The notes below the pieces were generated by a model that searched no databases, was not told where the DNA came from, and saw nothing but the letters and a program-made list of their open reading frames with translations. A stretch of 64,000 nt of DNA from Vermamoeba vermiformis (lineage: Eukaryota > Tubulinea > Echinamoebida). This document shows positions 36,120 to 48,440 of this stretch, piece after piece. The DNA is taken from the NCBI GenBank assembly GCA_045837725.1, contig JBEWZL010000073.1, forward strand, positions 62,001 through 126,000, given 5' to 3'. The translations under genes and the position numbers were made by a program. Numbering within the stretch: position 1 is the stretch's first letter; every line of letters begins with the position of its first letter.

Positions 36120-38274
36120 ATGTCGCGCGTGACGAGGTCAAAAGCACAAAGCAAGACGGTATGTGCCGCACTGATTTTGGCGGTTTTATTTTCGATAATT
36201 ATTCAAAAATTCAATTAATACAGCTGCGTTGTCAGTTGATAATATATTGCGCGCGTATATAAGCACCCCATAGCGACTAATTTTCATGCTGTACTGCGCA
36301 ATTCACTAACACCTCGCAGTCCCTGCGCGACATGGTGCAGCAAGACACTGAAGTGCCTAAAAATAGCTCCAAGACCAGCACCAGTGCGGCCAAAAAAGGT
36401 AACAACGAGCACGTGATCGAGAACGAAGTGTCCAACAAGAGGAGCACGCGCAAGAGTAGTTCAGTGAACGATGTGCCCAAAAATAGCACCGCGGCAGAGA
36501 GCAAGGCCAGTACGCGCACCAAAAATAGCAATAAAAGTGACAGCACGGCCAAAAAAAGAAAGCGCGAGGAATCGAGTCCTGAGCCAGAGCGTTCAGTGAA
36601 ACGAGCGAAGCACGTGACAGCAATGGAGATCGATGAGCCCGTGCACAGCGAGAGTACTGTGCCTAATAAGGAAATGACACAGACCACCGCGAACAAAAGC
36701 CAAGTTAAAGATGCACCGTCCAGTACTAATAAGGAAATGCTTGCAGTCACCACAGGCAATGAATTTCCGTTGCCAAATAAGTACAAAGTGCTGTCAGACG
36801 TGTACAAATACGTCGACACAGTGTTCATGTACTTTAAAGGCAAAAAGAATTCAATTCTCTTCGAAGAGCTGCAAAGACAAGTGGAGCAAATGACACGCAA
36901 GCCAGTGTCACTCATGCACCTGCGTCAGATACAGGCAGTGACACCACAATTACTAAATTTGGAAGCTACGACGCGCGGTGGCGTGAGTGTCACAGTGCCA
37001 CTCGATGTCACGCAGCTGTCACCGACACAGCGCCGCAACAAACTGCAACATGCCCTGCTCGAGCACGTGACGCGCTTGCACTCGGTAGGGACTTGCCTTT
37101 TATGGTAACTACTGACACTGGTACAGGATTGGCTGAAAAAGACCTTCCCTTCCAAACAAGCACGTGCGTTCACTGAATTGAACACGTGGCACGCTGATTT
37201 TCCGCTCGAAGACGTGCCGGATATTTCCGTCGGTCACGCCGCCAATACTGAGTCTCGTGCGGAAGACACAACCAAAAAAGGCAAGAGTGCAAAGAAGTCT
37301 AAAGTAGACGAATCAGCGACAGAAGACACTTCCAAATTAGGCAAAGAAGAGCGCATTGAAGACATGCCCGACATTCGCCCTGCACCGCGCAGTGCTTTGC
37401 AGACATTGCACCGCACTGCACCGAGCGAGAAAAAGCGTGCGGTACGTACGAGGTCTATAGCCAAATAAGGCAAGTCCTAATCTCGCGAGCAGATTGATGA
37501 CGTGGAAGTGCTGCTGTTGGGCGAGGCACATCCGGAGATTGCGCGCAAGAAACAATTTCACGCGGCAGTGGAACAATTCGAAGCACTCGATGGTAAGACA
37601 CGTGATTTGGTGCAGACCCTGGTAGAAATCTCCCCATTAATCTCGCTGTTCAGAGAAAGACAAACACGCCGCACTCTCAGCCCCCGTGCCCACTGCCCTG
37701 CAAGGTGTGTCGAGTTCACTGATCTATCAGGTACGTTCACGAACGACAGCGGTGCAGATCGGAGTTTGACACGTGTCACAGGCTCGACTGCGCGAGAAAC
37801 AAGTGCAAGAAGATTCGGCGACCAATCGCGATGAATTGAAGAAGCGGAAATACACCTTGGGCAAACTGCCACTGTTGTGTGACATGCTGTGGAGGTGAGT
37901 CTTTGACACGCACGTGACTGCGGCAATCGATCGCACGACTGACACGTGTCTATGTGCAGCATGTTCTCGTCAGCAGGCAAGTCGTGCATGTTGTACGAGG
38001 GCACCGTGAACTACGTGCTCAACGGCTACAAGACCAGCATCCCGCGCGGTAAGTGTTTGCCTTATTTGGACATGTGCACTGACTGTACATCCACACAGAC
38101 GAGGTGATCGCACAACTGGCACTGTTGACAGAACTAGTGCCTGACGCGTGTCAAATTGTGACCCTGAACAACAACAGATGGTTCAAAATGACACGTGTCA
38201 GTGCGGAGTTCGTAGCCATGAAACACAAGCTGAATGAACTCTATGCGCAACTCGATGCTGAGATCGGTGCTTGA
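36120..38274 (+). CDS. CDT1: CDT1, DNA replication licensing factor
   Basis: Eight exons (36120-36158, 36320-37084, 37127-37441, 37493-37592, 37654-37730, 37782-37894, 37960-38048, 38099-38274) close to 557 residues. The N-terminus (MSRVTRSKAQSKTSLRDMVQ) is basic and followed by a long disordered Lys/Ser/Glu region. The central winged helix that binds geminin and MCM begins LPNKYKVLSDVYKYVDTVFM and continues LMHLRQIQAVTPQLLNLE. The C-terminal MCM-binding winged helix ends the protein (IAQLALLTELVPDACQIVTL, NNNRWFKMTRV). CDT1 loads MCM2-7 at origins with ORC and CDC6. A clear canonical PCNA-interaction degron is not visible. The disordered region is full of CCAAAAAAGG- and CTAAAAATAG-type boxes, and the stop codon TGA is itself the first three bases of a TGACACGTGTCA copy (38272-38283). 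Confidence 0.88.
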
Positions 38275-38354
38275 CACGTGTCACTATGAAGACTGCATCA
38301 ATATTCGTCCCACGTTGTTGTCAGTCAGATTCGAAGTGACATCCAGCAATTGTA

Positions 38355-38360
38355 AATAAA
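38355..38360 (+). terminator. poly(A) signal AATAAA
   Basis: AATAAA 80 bases after the CDT1 stop. The rest of the gap to 38807 separates two convergent genes. It is AT-rich and purine-rich (GGTGGTGGGTTG runs around 38700) and shows no gene. Confidence 0.4.
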
Positions 38361-38807
38361 CATCGGTTCACAAGCCACTTAAAGCTGATTCCTCGAATAG
38401 ACGCGCGAGAGTGTCACCAAAGCACGTTAAATGAGCATTAATTAGTGTTTCGAAACTGTGTGAATCAAAATTCAAAACATTAAGTAGCGCACTCAAGATT
38501 AATTAACGAACTTATTACTGACATGTCGTGAATAAAAGATATTCGTGTCACAGATATTAGAGAGGCGTGTAGTAAGATTACAGTCAGTTTAATAAATTAA
38601 AACTATGGTGAATGATAGTACAAATTAAAAGTCGAAAATTTCCGCTGCGAGGCAGAACAGTTTTGTTATTAACAATTAATAACTCCGGTGAGGGGTGTGT
38701 TGGGGGTGGTGTGACTATTCATAGGGCGAGGTGGTGGTGGGTTGAATTAAATAATATGGACAAGTGAGGCAAGGGGAGGTGGATGTGGGCTGCGTGTGAT
38801 TAAAATT

Positions 38808-40057
38808 TTAAGAGAGACCGCTGATCTCCATTCGTTTTCTGAAGATCCAGTCCATGACACTGTCAAACACAAACTTGACCTGATTGGTGTCCAGCGCGCA
38901 AGTCACGTGCACGTAGACGTCGTCAGGACTGCGTGTCTTGACTTGCTTGAGATATTTCTGCTTGATGAATTCCACGCCCGCTGTGAAGTCATTACCGCCC
39001 TTGTAGTCTGAGTAGGTCTTGCTCATATCTGCGTGCTTCAACTTGTGTTCGAACAAGTCCTTCTTGTTCAAGAACAAGATCCAAGGCGTCTGTTGGAACC
39101 ACTCGTGGTTGATCATAGATTCGAACACTTCCAAGCTTTCTTCCATGCTAATAGGGGATACAAAGCATCAGTATCAATTCAATAAGTGAATAATTATATA
39201 TTTGTGAATTAAAAAGTCCGGTTTTGAATTGGGCGAACAGATTTAAATTTTCAACCACTTACCGCATCTTTTTGGGATCTTCAGGCAAAACAACGTCCCA
39301 TTCATCGAGAGCAGCTACGTAAATCATAGCGACAACACCTTCGTAGAAATGCACCCATTTTCTGCGTTCTGCGCGCTGACCGCCGACATCGATAAGATTC
39401 CAAGTGAATTTGCCGACTTGAAATTCATTTTCAACGATACCAGTGGTTCTTTGACGTGCGTGCAAAATATCCTCGTCAGTAATCTTGTAGTCGGGGTCGG
39501 TGAGCTTGGCGGCGTGAGTGACGCAGTACTCGGTGTTGGTGGGCAAGTCGAATTCGTTACGACGAGCATAAGTGGCTTGAATACCTGTTGAAAATTAAAT
39601 AAAAATTAGTACCTTCGTATATTATTGTACTCTTATAACGAGGTGATGCATTTAAAGCGTTACCTTTGTCTTCCCAAAGTTTGTTGATATCTTGAATCAG
39701 TTGCGGTGTGATTGTCACTGCGAAGGGATCCAACTTGTCAATTTCCTCTGCGATGGACTCCTCTTTAATATCGATTTTTAATAGCTGTGCTTGAGTTACT
39801 AATTCTTTCAGGGACAAGAAGATGTTAGAGATTAGAATCTTTTTATAATTGTCTCGTTCCTCGGGGGTGAAGCCGTTGCAGTGCAGAATTTTCATTTGCT
39901 TAGCCACAGTACTCTTGCCGCAAGCAGAAGTGCCCACCATGAGTACTTTCATGTAATATTTGGCTTTCACTTTCTTCTGATTGCCAGATGCACCTTGTTG
40001 TTCGGTCTTGGTAGTGCTGTTACCAGCAGGCTTCTCTTTAGCGGCAGTGCAACCCAT
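38808..40057 (-). CDS. heterotrimeric G protein alpha subunit
   Basis: Three exons (40057-39664, 39584-39263, 39147-38808) close to 351 residues, the normal G-alpha length. MGC at the N-terminus gives myristoylation and palmitoylation sites. The helical domain follows the P-loop. Switch I has ARQRTTGI with the catalytic Arg, switch II DVGGQRAERRKWVHFY with the catalytic Gln, G4 is FLNKKDLFEHKL and G5 is TCALDT. The P-loop is unusual: GTSACGKST where almost all G-alpha proteins have GAGESGKST, so the conserved Glu is Ala and a Ser is Cys. C-terminus RKRMEISGLS lacks the Cys used by pertussis toxin. It should relay signals from seven-helix receptors; the RGS protein at 10.5 kb could regulate it. 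Exons have very few iterated palindromes. Confidence 0.95.
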
Positions 40058-40333
40058 TTTAAAACGTGACTGGTGGTGAAGTGTTGCGTTTGATTGATTA
40101 AAATTTAACCGCAAGTTTCAATTTTTTTTTTTGACCTGCCAATAAAAATCATAAATTCAACTCGAATTTGGAGCTCCCGCGCGAGATACAGTTTAAAAAG
40201 CTATTTTTGGCCTTTGCTCGTCTGTCATTCGCATCACAACCGTTCAACCTACCGACACATTTGATGTCCGAGCGGAATTATTATCACTTGCAACAACACA
40301 TCCACAGAAAATTTTAAAATTAAAACCACGAGC

Positions 40334-41744
40334 TCATTTCTTGCTTGCTTTATTGTGATTACTCGCTTGAAATGAAGCGTTGTACTCGTCAGTTTTGTTG
40401 CTTGTGTTCATGGTGCGCTGCACTCGCTCGCGCTCTTTGTTGTAGCTCTTCAACATGTCGCGGAACGAAGCCAATCTGCGCAACGGTACAGCGGGCACGT
40501 TCTTCTGCGCATTGTTAACGAGCCACTTGTGCTGCAAACACTCTTTACTCGTCATCCTCCGCTGCGGATCAGTGACGAGTATTTTTTGGATAAAGTCTTT
40601 GGCCTCGGTGCTGATTCCATCCCAATCTTGTGCCGGAAATTCGTACTTGCCGGCAGTAATCTGTTCAAATAGCTTGCTCTGTTGTTCACCAGGGTCGTAG
40701 AAGGGTGGATAGCCGCACAGCAAGATGTAAGTGATCACGCCAATGCTCCAGATGTCCACTGCGTGGTCGTACGCGCCCATTGCATTCACCACTTCAGGAG
40801 CTAGTGTTGAAATATTAGATAGATCCCTTTGCAATATATCATGACGGTGTGACCATAGCAACATATTAAATTCAACAGTAAACACAAGTAGATGGGGCTT
40901 ACCAGCATATTCAGGGGTGCCACAAGCAGTGTGCAGATTGTTGTCGCCTAAGAACTCTTTTGACAGTCCAAAATCACTGATCTTCACTACATCGCAGTTG
41001 TCGTCCATAGCAAGCAAGTTCTCGGGCTTCAAATCTCGATGCGCGATCCCATTGTCGTGCATGTAACTGACGCCTTCGAGTATCTGTCGCACGATATTCG
41101 CGGCATCCTTCTCGCTGTATTGACCTCGCGCGACTATATGATCAAACAGCATGCCTCCCTCGCCCCTAGCAATGGCCAAAATCAGCTAACCGGTTAAATT
41201 TTAAATTGGATCCAAGCGGTTGATCCGAATTTGAATAGCGTGTATTGGCAGTACTTACAGTTCTAACACTAAATATATATGTCCATCGTGATCGTACACT
41301 TCCAACAGCTCAATAATGTTTGGATGTTTCAATCTGCGCATGTTCTCAATCTCGCGCTGAAGCATTTGCAATTGATGTGCGTCGCCAAGGGCTTCTTTAT
41401 TGATAATTTTAATAGCAACTTTCTTCTTATTGTCCTTCCTTCGAGCTTTTCTAACTACTGAAAACCCACCCCTAGATGCGACAAAAAAAATTTTAATAAT
41501 TACTGTTGCCAAGTCTTTATTGCTTGCGTATAAATTTGATACATTGAGGTCAGGTGCATATTAATTGATCAGTACGCAAACAAATAGCACACAAGCTATT
41601 AATTGCGCAAATTACACAAAAAATCTTTTAACGGATTTCAATTTGTTGAATGAATATAAAGCGGTCAAGAATCTTTTAATATAGACATTACCATCCTAAT
41701 GCATCGCCGAATTTATACACCTCGTGCACTTTCTTCTGAGACAT
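40334..41744 (-). CDS. CaM-kinase-I-like serine/threonine protein kinase
   Basis: Four exons (41744-41692, 41471-41259, 41165-40903, 40800-40334) close to 331 residues. The start is MSQKKVHEVYKFGDALGWGG, reading into the Gly loop GWGGFSVV. VAIKII gives the ATP-binding Lys, HRDLKPENLL the catalytic loop, DFGLS the metal site and ACGTPEYAAPEV the activation segment with the Thr that CaMKK phosphorylates in CaMKI. The C-terminal tail (VPLRRLASFRDMLKSYNKER) is basic and amphipathic where CaMKI has its autoinhibitory and calmodulin-binding helix. The tail is short, so there is no association domain of the CaMKII type. A cytosolic calcium-responsive kinase is likely. MAPKAPK or CHK2-type kinases are alternatives but lack this tail. 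Confidence 0.88.
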
Positions 41745-42008
41745 GAGTACTTGTTTGTCGACTGGTGCCAGTAATATTGATAGCTAATTATATAATACAA
41801 GAGTTATATGTGCATTCAAATATACAAGTACAAATAATGCTATTGGGGGGCACTCTGTTGCTATTCACAAGACTGAGAGAATTACAACGCGATTTTATTT
41901 TTGATTAGCACAGTGATAAGCACTGCGAGTATAGGGCTGCATTGGACTATATAGAGCTGTGGTGATTATACCGGACCCCGTTGATCGTTATTTACTGGCA
42001 GCTTCATC

Positions 42009-43812
42009 ATGGACTTGTACAACAAGGTATTGGCAGATCTAGCTTGAACTCAATGCAGCACGTTAGGCATTTGTGATACAATACGAATGAGATTAATTAT
42101 GACACTAGTGCCACGCACTATCACATTCAGTGCCGCGCTGTAAAATTAAAAAATATCTCGCAAATTAATTTGAAAAATAATTAATTGAATTCAGCGCCAA
42201 TTACAATGCCAATTTCACGTCAATTCCACCGACATAAAGGTGGATATAGCACACGGCAGCTAATTCCCTTGTTCTGCAGATAATGTACGTGCAACACGAG
42301 CCGATCGTGATCGAGTCCGTCGAGTACGAGCACAAAGGCCCAGTCAACACTACGAGCAGCAACAATAGCAGTGCCGATGCAGCGAATGTGCCTCGCAGTC
42401 CCTACAAGAGCCGCACCAAGTCGGATCTGCTCGATCAAGTGTTCAGCGAGTGCCGCAGTGCGCAGAGCATCCAAGAGCTGCTGGAGAGTTCGAGTGCCGT
42501 GCTCAACAAGCTCAATGTGCTCGACTTGCACCAATCAGCGCAGGTCTTGCTGTTGCCTGCACGCGGTGAACAGCGCTTGCCCGAGGAGGGTGTGACACTG
42601 GACAGCTTGGTGCAGCACGGTGGCACTGTGACACGTGGCCAGGGACCACTCCGCTGCAGACTGCTCGTGCAGCTCACCGAACACAAGCCCCTCACTCTGC
42701 GCGCGGCCACCACGCACACCACGGGGGTGGGCGAGACCTCACTCGTACGTAGTTTGACAGCTCTCTGACAGGCACGTGACTCAATCTTTGCAGGAATTCT
42801 CCGCCACACATCGCAATCTGCTGGGTCGAGCTGAGCGCGGTCACGTGACAGCAGTGATCACCGCGAGTCAGTCCTCCGTGTTGCAGGCCTCACTCGCGCG
42901 CCCCGTGCTGATTGGTCCTACATTTGCAGGTGTCGCTGAACTGCAGGTGGGTCAGAGTCTGACGCACTCGCCACTCAGTTCACATCACGAGCTCAAACGA
43001 GATCTCGTCGCGCGGTGGCGATACAAGCGGCACGAACTCGCCTACGAGTGGGCCTGGCGTCACGTGACATTGATGCCGGGTGCCACCGAGCGCATGTTGA
43101 GCGAGGGCGGTGACAGTGTCAAATCAGCTGTCAAACACCGCTACTTGATCGCACAGCTCGATGACATGTTGGCACCGACACGTGGCTTTGCACTCCGCTT
43201 CGTGCAAGAGCTCGCAGGTCTCGGCGGTGACGTGAAATTTCTCAAGCACGAACTCGATTTCAACTACAACGTGCCACTCGCTGTCAAGGGCATGGCACTC
43301 AATTTCCTATTTAAGGCCGGCACCCACGTGCCACTGTTTGACAGCAAGAGTTACATCACCGATCGATTTTTCCTCGGTGGTGCCACCATATTCCGCGCCT
43401 TTGCTAACAAGGTACGCCAGCATATCTACCATTCAGTGAAAGAACGCTACTGACACGTGTCAAACAGGGTGTTGGACCGCGATTCCGTCGCGACTCGTAC
43501 GGCGGTGACGTCATGTACAACGCGAGTGCCTACCTCAGTGGCCCCTTGCCAGTGCCCAAATCAAACATCGGAGAGTTCCGCGGTCACGTGTTCGGTCACG
43601 TGGGCAGTCTGATCTCCATCAACCGCAAGAAGGGCCTGAAAGATCACATTGAGACCCTGGTGGAGCAGTACCGCGCGAGTGTGGGCGTGGGCGTGGTGTT
43701 GAAGACGGTGTTCGGAGCGCGCATTGAACTCAACTACGCGCTGCCACTCAAATTCAGCAGCTCTGATCGCGTGCAGGCCCTGCAGCTCGGCATTGCATTC
43801 GACTTCTTGTAA
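42009..43812 (+). CDS. SAMM50: SAM50/TOB55, mitochondrial outer-membrane beta-barrel assembly protein
   Basis: Four exons (42009-42026, 42280-42744, 42794-43411, 43468-43812) close to 481 residues; the first exon encodes only MDLYNK. An N-terminal POTRA-like region (LLDQVFSECRSAQSIQELLE, LNKLNVLDLHQSAQVLL) is followed by an Omp85-type barrel made of short amphipathic strands. The strand LVARWRYKRHELAYEWAWRH is one of them, and the conserved TDRFFLGGATIFRAF loop, GPRFRRDSYGGDVMYNASAY and the terminal strand QALQLGIAFDFL mark the family. SAM50 folds beta-barrel proteins into the outer membrane of mitochondria. A copy of TGACACGTGTCA (43451-43462) lies just before the last acceptor. Confidence 0.92.
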
Positions 43813-43926
43813 ATACGTACCTATATAATAATACTGCTGTCTGCTTATATATAAATCCTCCTCGCACTCAGCTGTGATGAAGTTCATTTATGTACAAGAG
43901 CAGGTCCTCAATCACACCTGCGACAC

Positions 43927-44578
43927 TCACTTCTTCTTGAGCTCCTTGTTCGCTGAAGCAGTCAGATTCGTGCTGGCACTGTTGCTCGGTCTGTCGGCAA
44001 AGTACTCGGGCTTGTTGGTGTTGATGCCGTACTCGCGCAGTGACTGCGACAGATCTTCCATCGTCAGCGTGTGCTTCTTGTCCTAGCAAGCCATCGAGTT
44101 AGTTACTGGTATAATAGATGTATCGGATTCGGTGTCGTTTGGCTGATCGGGATCAGTAGTAGTATTCCACACTGTTATTGCCTATGTAATATTCAATGTA
44201 CCTTGCGTCTGCTCTGTCGCATTTTACAATATTGCAGTGAGTCATTGGCAATGTCTGATACAAATTTCTGTGCGGCGAGGGAGATGAGTCGTTTGCTGCA
44301 AGAAATTAGCTCAGCAATAATAACAGGAAATATGCAACTGTGTAAATAGCCCTTACATGCGAATATCGGGACAATTAAAGCCCGTCTTCTTTAAATAAAA
44401 TTCTATCACTTCGTCTGGAATCTGTAGTTGTGCAATTAGAGGGTGTGTTGTCAAAAGTGCAATTATACAATTATAATAATTAATGAGAAAAACTTACAAC
44501 AGGAGTGTAGCTCTCGAGCGACATGACGAAATCTTCGATCGTCTCTTTGAGTTCATTGTTCATTGCCTTATTCTCCAT
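43927..44578 (-). CDS. TAF10: TAF10, TFIID/SAGA histone-fold subunit
   Basis: Four exons (44578-44498, 44421-44357, 44295-44202, 44082-43927) close to 131 residues, the size of the conserved TAF10 core. It reads ETIEDFVMSLESYTPVIPDE, VIEFYLKKTGFNCPD, RLISLAAQKFVSDIANDSLQ, then HTLTMEDLSQSLREYGINTN and KPEYFADRP. All are diagnostic of TAF10. The protein pairs with TAF3, TAF8 or SPT7-type partners through its histone fold and bridges promoter recognition complexes. The long N-terminal extension of animal TAF10 is missing. It converges with SAM50 (115-base gap) and is divergent from the gene at 44.7 kb. Confidence 0.93.
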
Positions 44579-44733
44579 TATCACATAACAGAGAAAGATC
44601 TTTATTGTTTAACTATCAGTAATTGTTGCGATTGTGTTAGCTGCAAATAACGTTACACAAAGAAAATTTTGTGCAGCTTTTTCATTTCACTTCCACCCTT
44701 GAACAAACAACAACAACACAAACCCAACATCCA

Positions 44734-45919
44734 ATGCCTCCATCCAAAAGACGTGCGACTATAGATATCAACACTCGTGCTCTGAAGAAGCCCAGATGCG
44801 CACAGGAGCAAACAGTTGAAGTTACTCGCCTCAACACTACTGTGCACACTTCTGCGCTCGAAGAATTGCCGCCACTGCCCACAGTTGATTGGCTCGGCGA
44901 ATTGACAGAGGCACTCAAGTTGAAAGCACCGTTCAAAGGTCGCGAAGAGTTATCTTTGCAGGTGTTCGATCTGTGTCCGTACGGCACATATAAACGTCAA
45001 AAGAAGTGGCGCGAGAGTGGCTGTCTGTACGACGACTTTGATCGACGTCACTTAGGTGTGGTGGACGAGCTGGGCCAACACTACTGGATCTGCTACTACG
45101 ACGAAGACTACTTTGAGCAGGCACTGCACGAGATTGTAAGCACAATTGATCGAATGCAATGCGAGTGTATGTATGTGTCTAATCGATGACACTGCAAGCA
45201 CATGAATCGATTGCTGCGACAACATCAGGTACCGCACGTCATTGCAGCACTCTGTCACGTGATGCTGGAGCGGAGCAAGCTGATCTGCATTGTGTTCCCG
45301 CACCACCCCCTTGCCGTGTCATTGTCGGACTATCACAGGTACGCAGTGTTGAGTGGGCCGTGCTGTAGTAACTCCATCGCGGTAGAGGCGCACTGGAGCC
45401 CTTTCAACTCACTGCGCGCGATCTGGAGCAAGGAGTGCAGCACATTGCGGCCACGCTGCAGGCAGTGCGCTGGAACGATGGCGAGAAGCGACCGCGACGA
45501 GTGGGCAGACAGGCCCTCGAGTTCAGCATTGGTCGCCAGCTGTTTGTTACAACAATGTGATGCTCGTGCCTGACCTGCAGAGCAATCGCGTGTCATTCAA
45601 GTTGTTTGACTTCCACGAAGGATGTGCGCGTGTCGGTGATAGGTCAGTGTACTACTAGCAGCTCTTATGAGTACGCGATCACTCATCATCTGTGCCCTAG
45701 AGTGCACGCAGCTCCGCAGTTGGACTGGCATACTGTGCCCTACAGACAAGCAGGCACCTGTTTTCTCGTCGCTGCAGAGCAAGGTACGTGCGACACTAGT
45801 GCACCACTTAATATGAGAGTGCTATTCTAACAGTCGTTGGGACAGTGGCGCACATGATCGGTGCCGCACGAGCGCTGTGGCTATTAGAGCGCTATGAGTC
45901 ACTGCTGTTGAACCTGTGA
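44734..45919 (+). CDS. unrecognised protein of about 300 residues
   Basis: Exons 44734-45135, 45229-45338, 45386-45642, 45701-45783, 45834-45919. The product starts MPPSKRRATIDINTRALKKP (basic, nuclear-like) and then reads as a globular alpha/beta protein rich in aromatics: VDWLGELTEALKL, DLCPYGTYKRQKKWRESGCL, YWICYYDEDYFEQAL, VFPHHPLAVSLSDYH. Phases close except in exon 3, where the frame must shift by one base near 45545 to continue from SIGRQLF to VMLVPDLQSNRVSFKLFDFH. A 35-base intron starting at TTT|gttaca would also restore the frame but is shorter than any other intron here. I cannot name a family. It is divergent from TAF10 with 155 bases between starts. Confidence 0.55.
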
Positions 45920-46160
45920 ACTGACTGCATGGGCCGTTAATCGCCAAGCATCTCCTGTGTACATTATTTATAAACAATTACCACTGTACCTCTGTGTGTG
46001 AAACGTTAAGTTTTGCCGAGGAACGAGTTCTACCCCTACAAATCTCCGAACGCAGCAGTAAGTTTGGCTGCGACCGACCCGATCTTTTTCTGGTCACGTA
46101 ACACCTCTTATAAACTGTAATTTACTTAATATTCAAACACTAGTGCACAAGTCCAGGTCT

Positions 46161-48176
46161 CTACACGCTGAGGACGGCAGAGGCAGCGACAATGCCGTTG
46201 AAGACAAATGTGTTGTCCATGGGCAGCCACTGTTGCGTGAGCAGCTTGATCATCTCTTGCGCCACTACACCACCCAATATAGATGCAATCGTGTGCATGT
46301 GTGCTCCACCGAAGCGAACCCTTGAGAATAGGAGGTACAATGAATAAACATGCCTATAAGCAAGGCGAGCAAGTGACTTACATCTCGCGCAACATGTCCT
46401 CAGTGAGGGCCGAGTCGTTGCTCTTGCTGACAGCGACGGACAGACCGTGGTGTTGAATCACTTCGTCCACGCACGCTGACAGCTCGTTCAAATCTTTCTC
46501 CAGATCTGCACTCAACTCCGCGCCGGGATAGCGGCCGTGCTTGAGGTAGAACTGATCCACACCGCGGAATACCAAGTACCAGCCCGCACTGCTGCTCGGG
46601 TCCATCATTTGCATCTCGAGCTCGTCGCGGTTGAGACCAGCAGCATCGAGTTCCTGCGCGAGGGATTTGTAGCGGATCAGCTTGAGGAACATGGCGTTCT
46701 TGACGAACAAACGAATGTCGTCTTCGCTGCAGTACGACTCATCGTGCGACACTGATTTGCAGGCCTCGCGCACATAGCCGATCATGGTGTGAATGTCTTT
46801 CTCTGCTTGGTTGTGGTAGCTGTGGCAAAAGGATCAGTCAGCATTGCTAAATATGGTAAATCGATCGTACATGGCTTGCAGACGCACGTAGTCCTTGGTC
46901 TCAGCAGTCATGTCGGGAATGCTGCCCTTCAGTGGCAAGTATTTGCCTTGGCCGTCAGTGGCCACAAATTTGCGCAAAGCATGCGCCATGATCCAGAACG
47001 CAGAGCTGTCGTGCGTGATGGTGACAGCTTTGGCGTCGTCGAGAATCGCCTGCACATCGGAGGGAATGGAGTAGGGCTCGTACGCGAGATAGGCGTTCTT
47101 GACGGCCTCTTCGACATTGGAGGTGATCTGATCCTTGACGTACTCGCTGGTGATCAGCTTCTTGTACTCTTCCTTCTCGGCGCGCGTGCTCGGTGTCTTG
47201 CCCTCGTGACGCGCTGCAAACAGATCACGTGCTTTGATCAACAGGGCTGGGAAGGGCACGTGCGCGTACTGTGCGGAGGTGAGGCTGTTGAGATCGATCG
47301 CATCGGTGAATTGACGCAGTTCACTGAACGGCTGTTCGAGACGCAAATCTTCCAGGGCAAAGTCAGGCTTGGTCTCAATCACCACGTGCTCGGGGTACTG
47401 GATGCGCACCAGACCCACCAAGCCGTTCACGCGTGCAGCCACGAGAGGTATGTTGCGCTTCTCAGCCGCAGCCGCGAGAGTGCGCAGTGCGTGGGGTGGC
47501 AGATCTGACGCGACGAGCAGCGAGTAGGGCGCGAGACTGTCTGCACTGCTCGCTTGGGCCCACGCTGCGGCGTCTTGTTCCACCACGTGCACCTCGCGCA
47601 AGTCTTCGTTGAGTTCTTTGAGCAGCGCTGCCACGGTCTTGGCACGTGATTGGCCCAGTGCGGACTCGACCACGAAGAAATTTGAGCCCAAATCTGCAGC
47701 CTGGACCTTGTTGCCATCCACCACTGTGATCTGACCAATGCCTGGTGTTCAATAGGCCCGTATTAGTGCGCGAGTATTATATTGCAGCCGCAGCATTGAA
47801 TATGATGGAAAGTATTTGGGTCCACAAAGACCTTTATTCATCCAGAACAAAAATTAAATTTCAAAATAAGCAGTAATATGTGGTCAATATTAATACCAGT
47901 TAATTATGTGGCTATTATTGTTTGAAATAAACGAATATAATTTTCTTACCAGGCAAGACGAGATTCTTCAAAATTTCAGTGCCGAGAGCATTGCCGTTCA
48001 ACAAGCAGATGTGAGAGTTCTCTAAACGAGATTGACCGCGTTCACCCCACAAACTAATCATATATTAATACACTACGCAACCTTGCTGCTCCATCTGAGA
48101 GAGGTGAATGTGGTCACAAAGACACTTACCGCAATTGACGATCGTATTTCTGAGTCTTCTTGTCGGGAGTGGCCAT
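46161..48176 (-). CDS. NAE1: NAE1/APPBP1, regulatory subunit of the NEDD8-activating enzyme
   Basis: Five exons (48176-48130, 48053-47950, 47741-46871, 46819-46382, 46320-46161) close to 539 residues, close to human NAE1 (534). It begins [20 protein letters not shown], the signature start of E1-type ThiF domains, then [40 protein letters not shown] and [33 protein letters not shown] and [19 protein letters not shown] follow, and the protein ends [20 protein letters not shown] plus NTFVFNG. NAE1 has no catalytic cysteine; it pairs with UBA3 to activate NEDD8 for cullin modification. Few iterated motifs in exons. Confidence 0.95.
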
Positions 48177-48440
48177 GACGAGTGTTGCACTGTATATAGA
48201 TGAGGGAATAAGAGTGATAGTGACTGGCTCTTGTGGCGCAACTGAAGATTTTCACAGCAAAAATGAACCAATTTCCGCTGCAACAACGCTTTGTTATTTT
48301 TTAGAAGCACCTAATAGTGACGAGAGAATAGGCACCTCAAATGTATAGTCGTGTATTTTAATTGTATATATCTTGTATTATTCGCTCTAGTGCACTCTCT
48401 CGAACAAGTCCCCATCCCCCAACCCATATATACACACAGC
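48177..48440. promoter_or_regulatory. divergent promoter region NAE1 / neurobeachin
   Basis: 264 bases between the divergent start codons. TATATATACACAC at 48426 lies directly before the neurobeachin ATG and may be leader rather than TATA box. No further sites can be supported. Confidence 0.35.
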
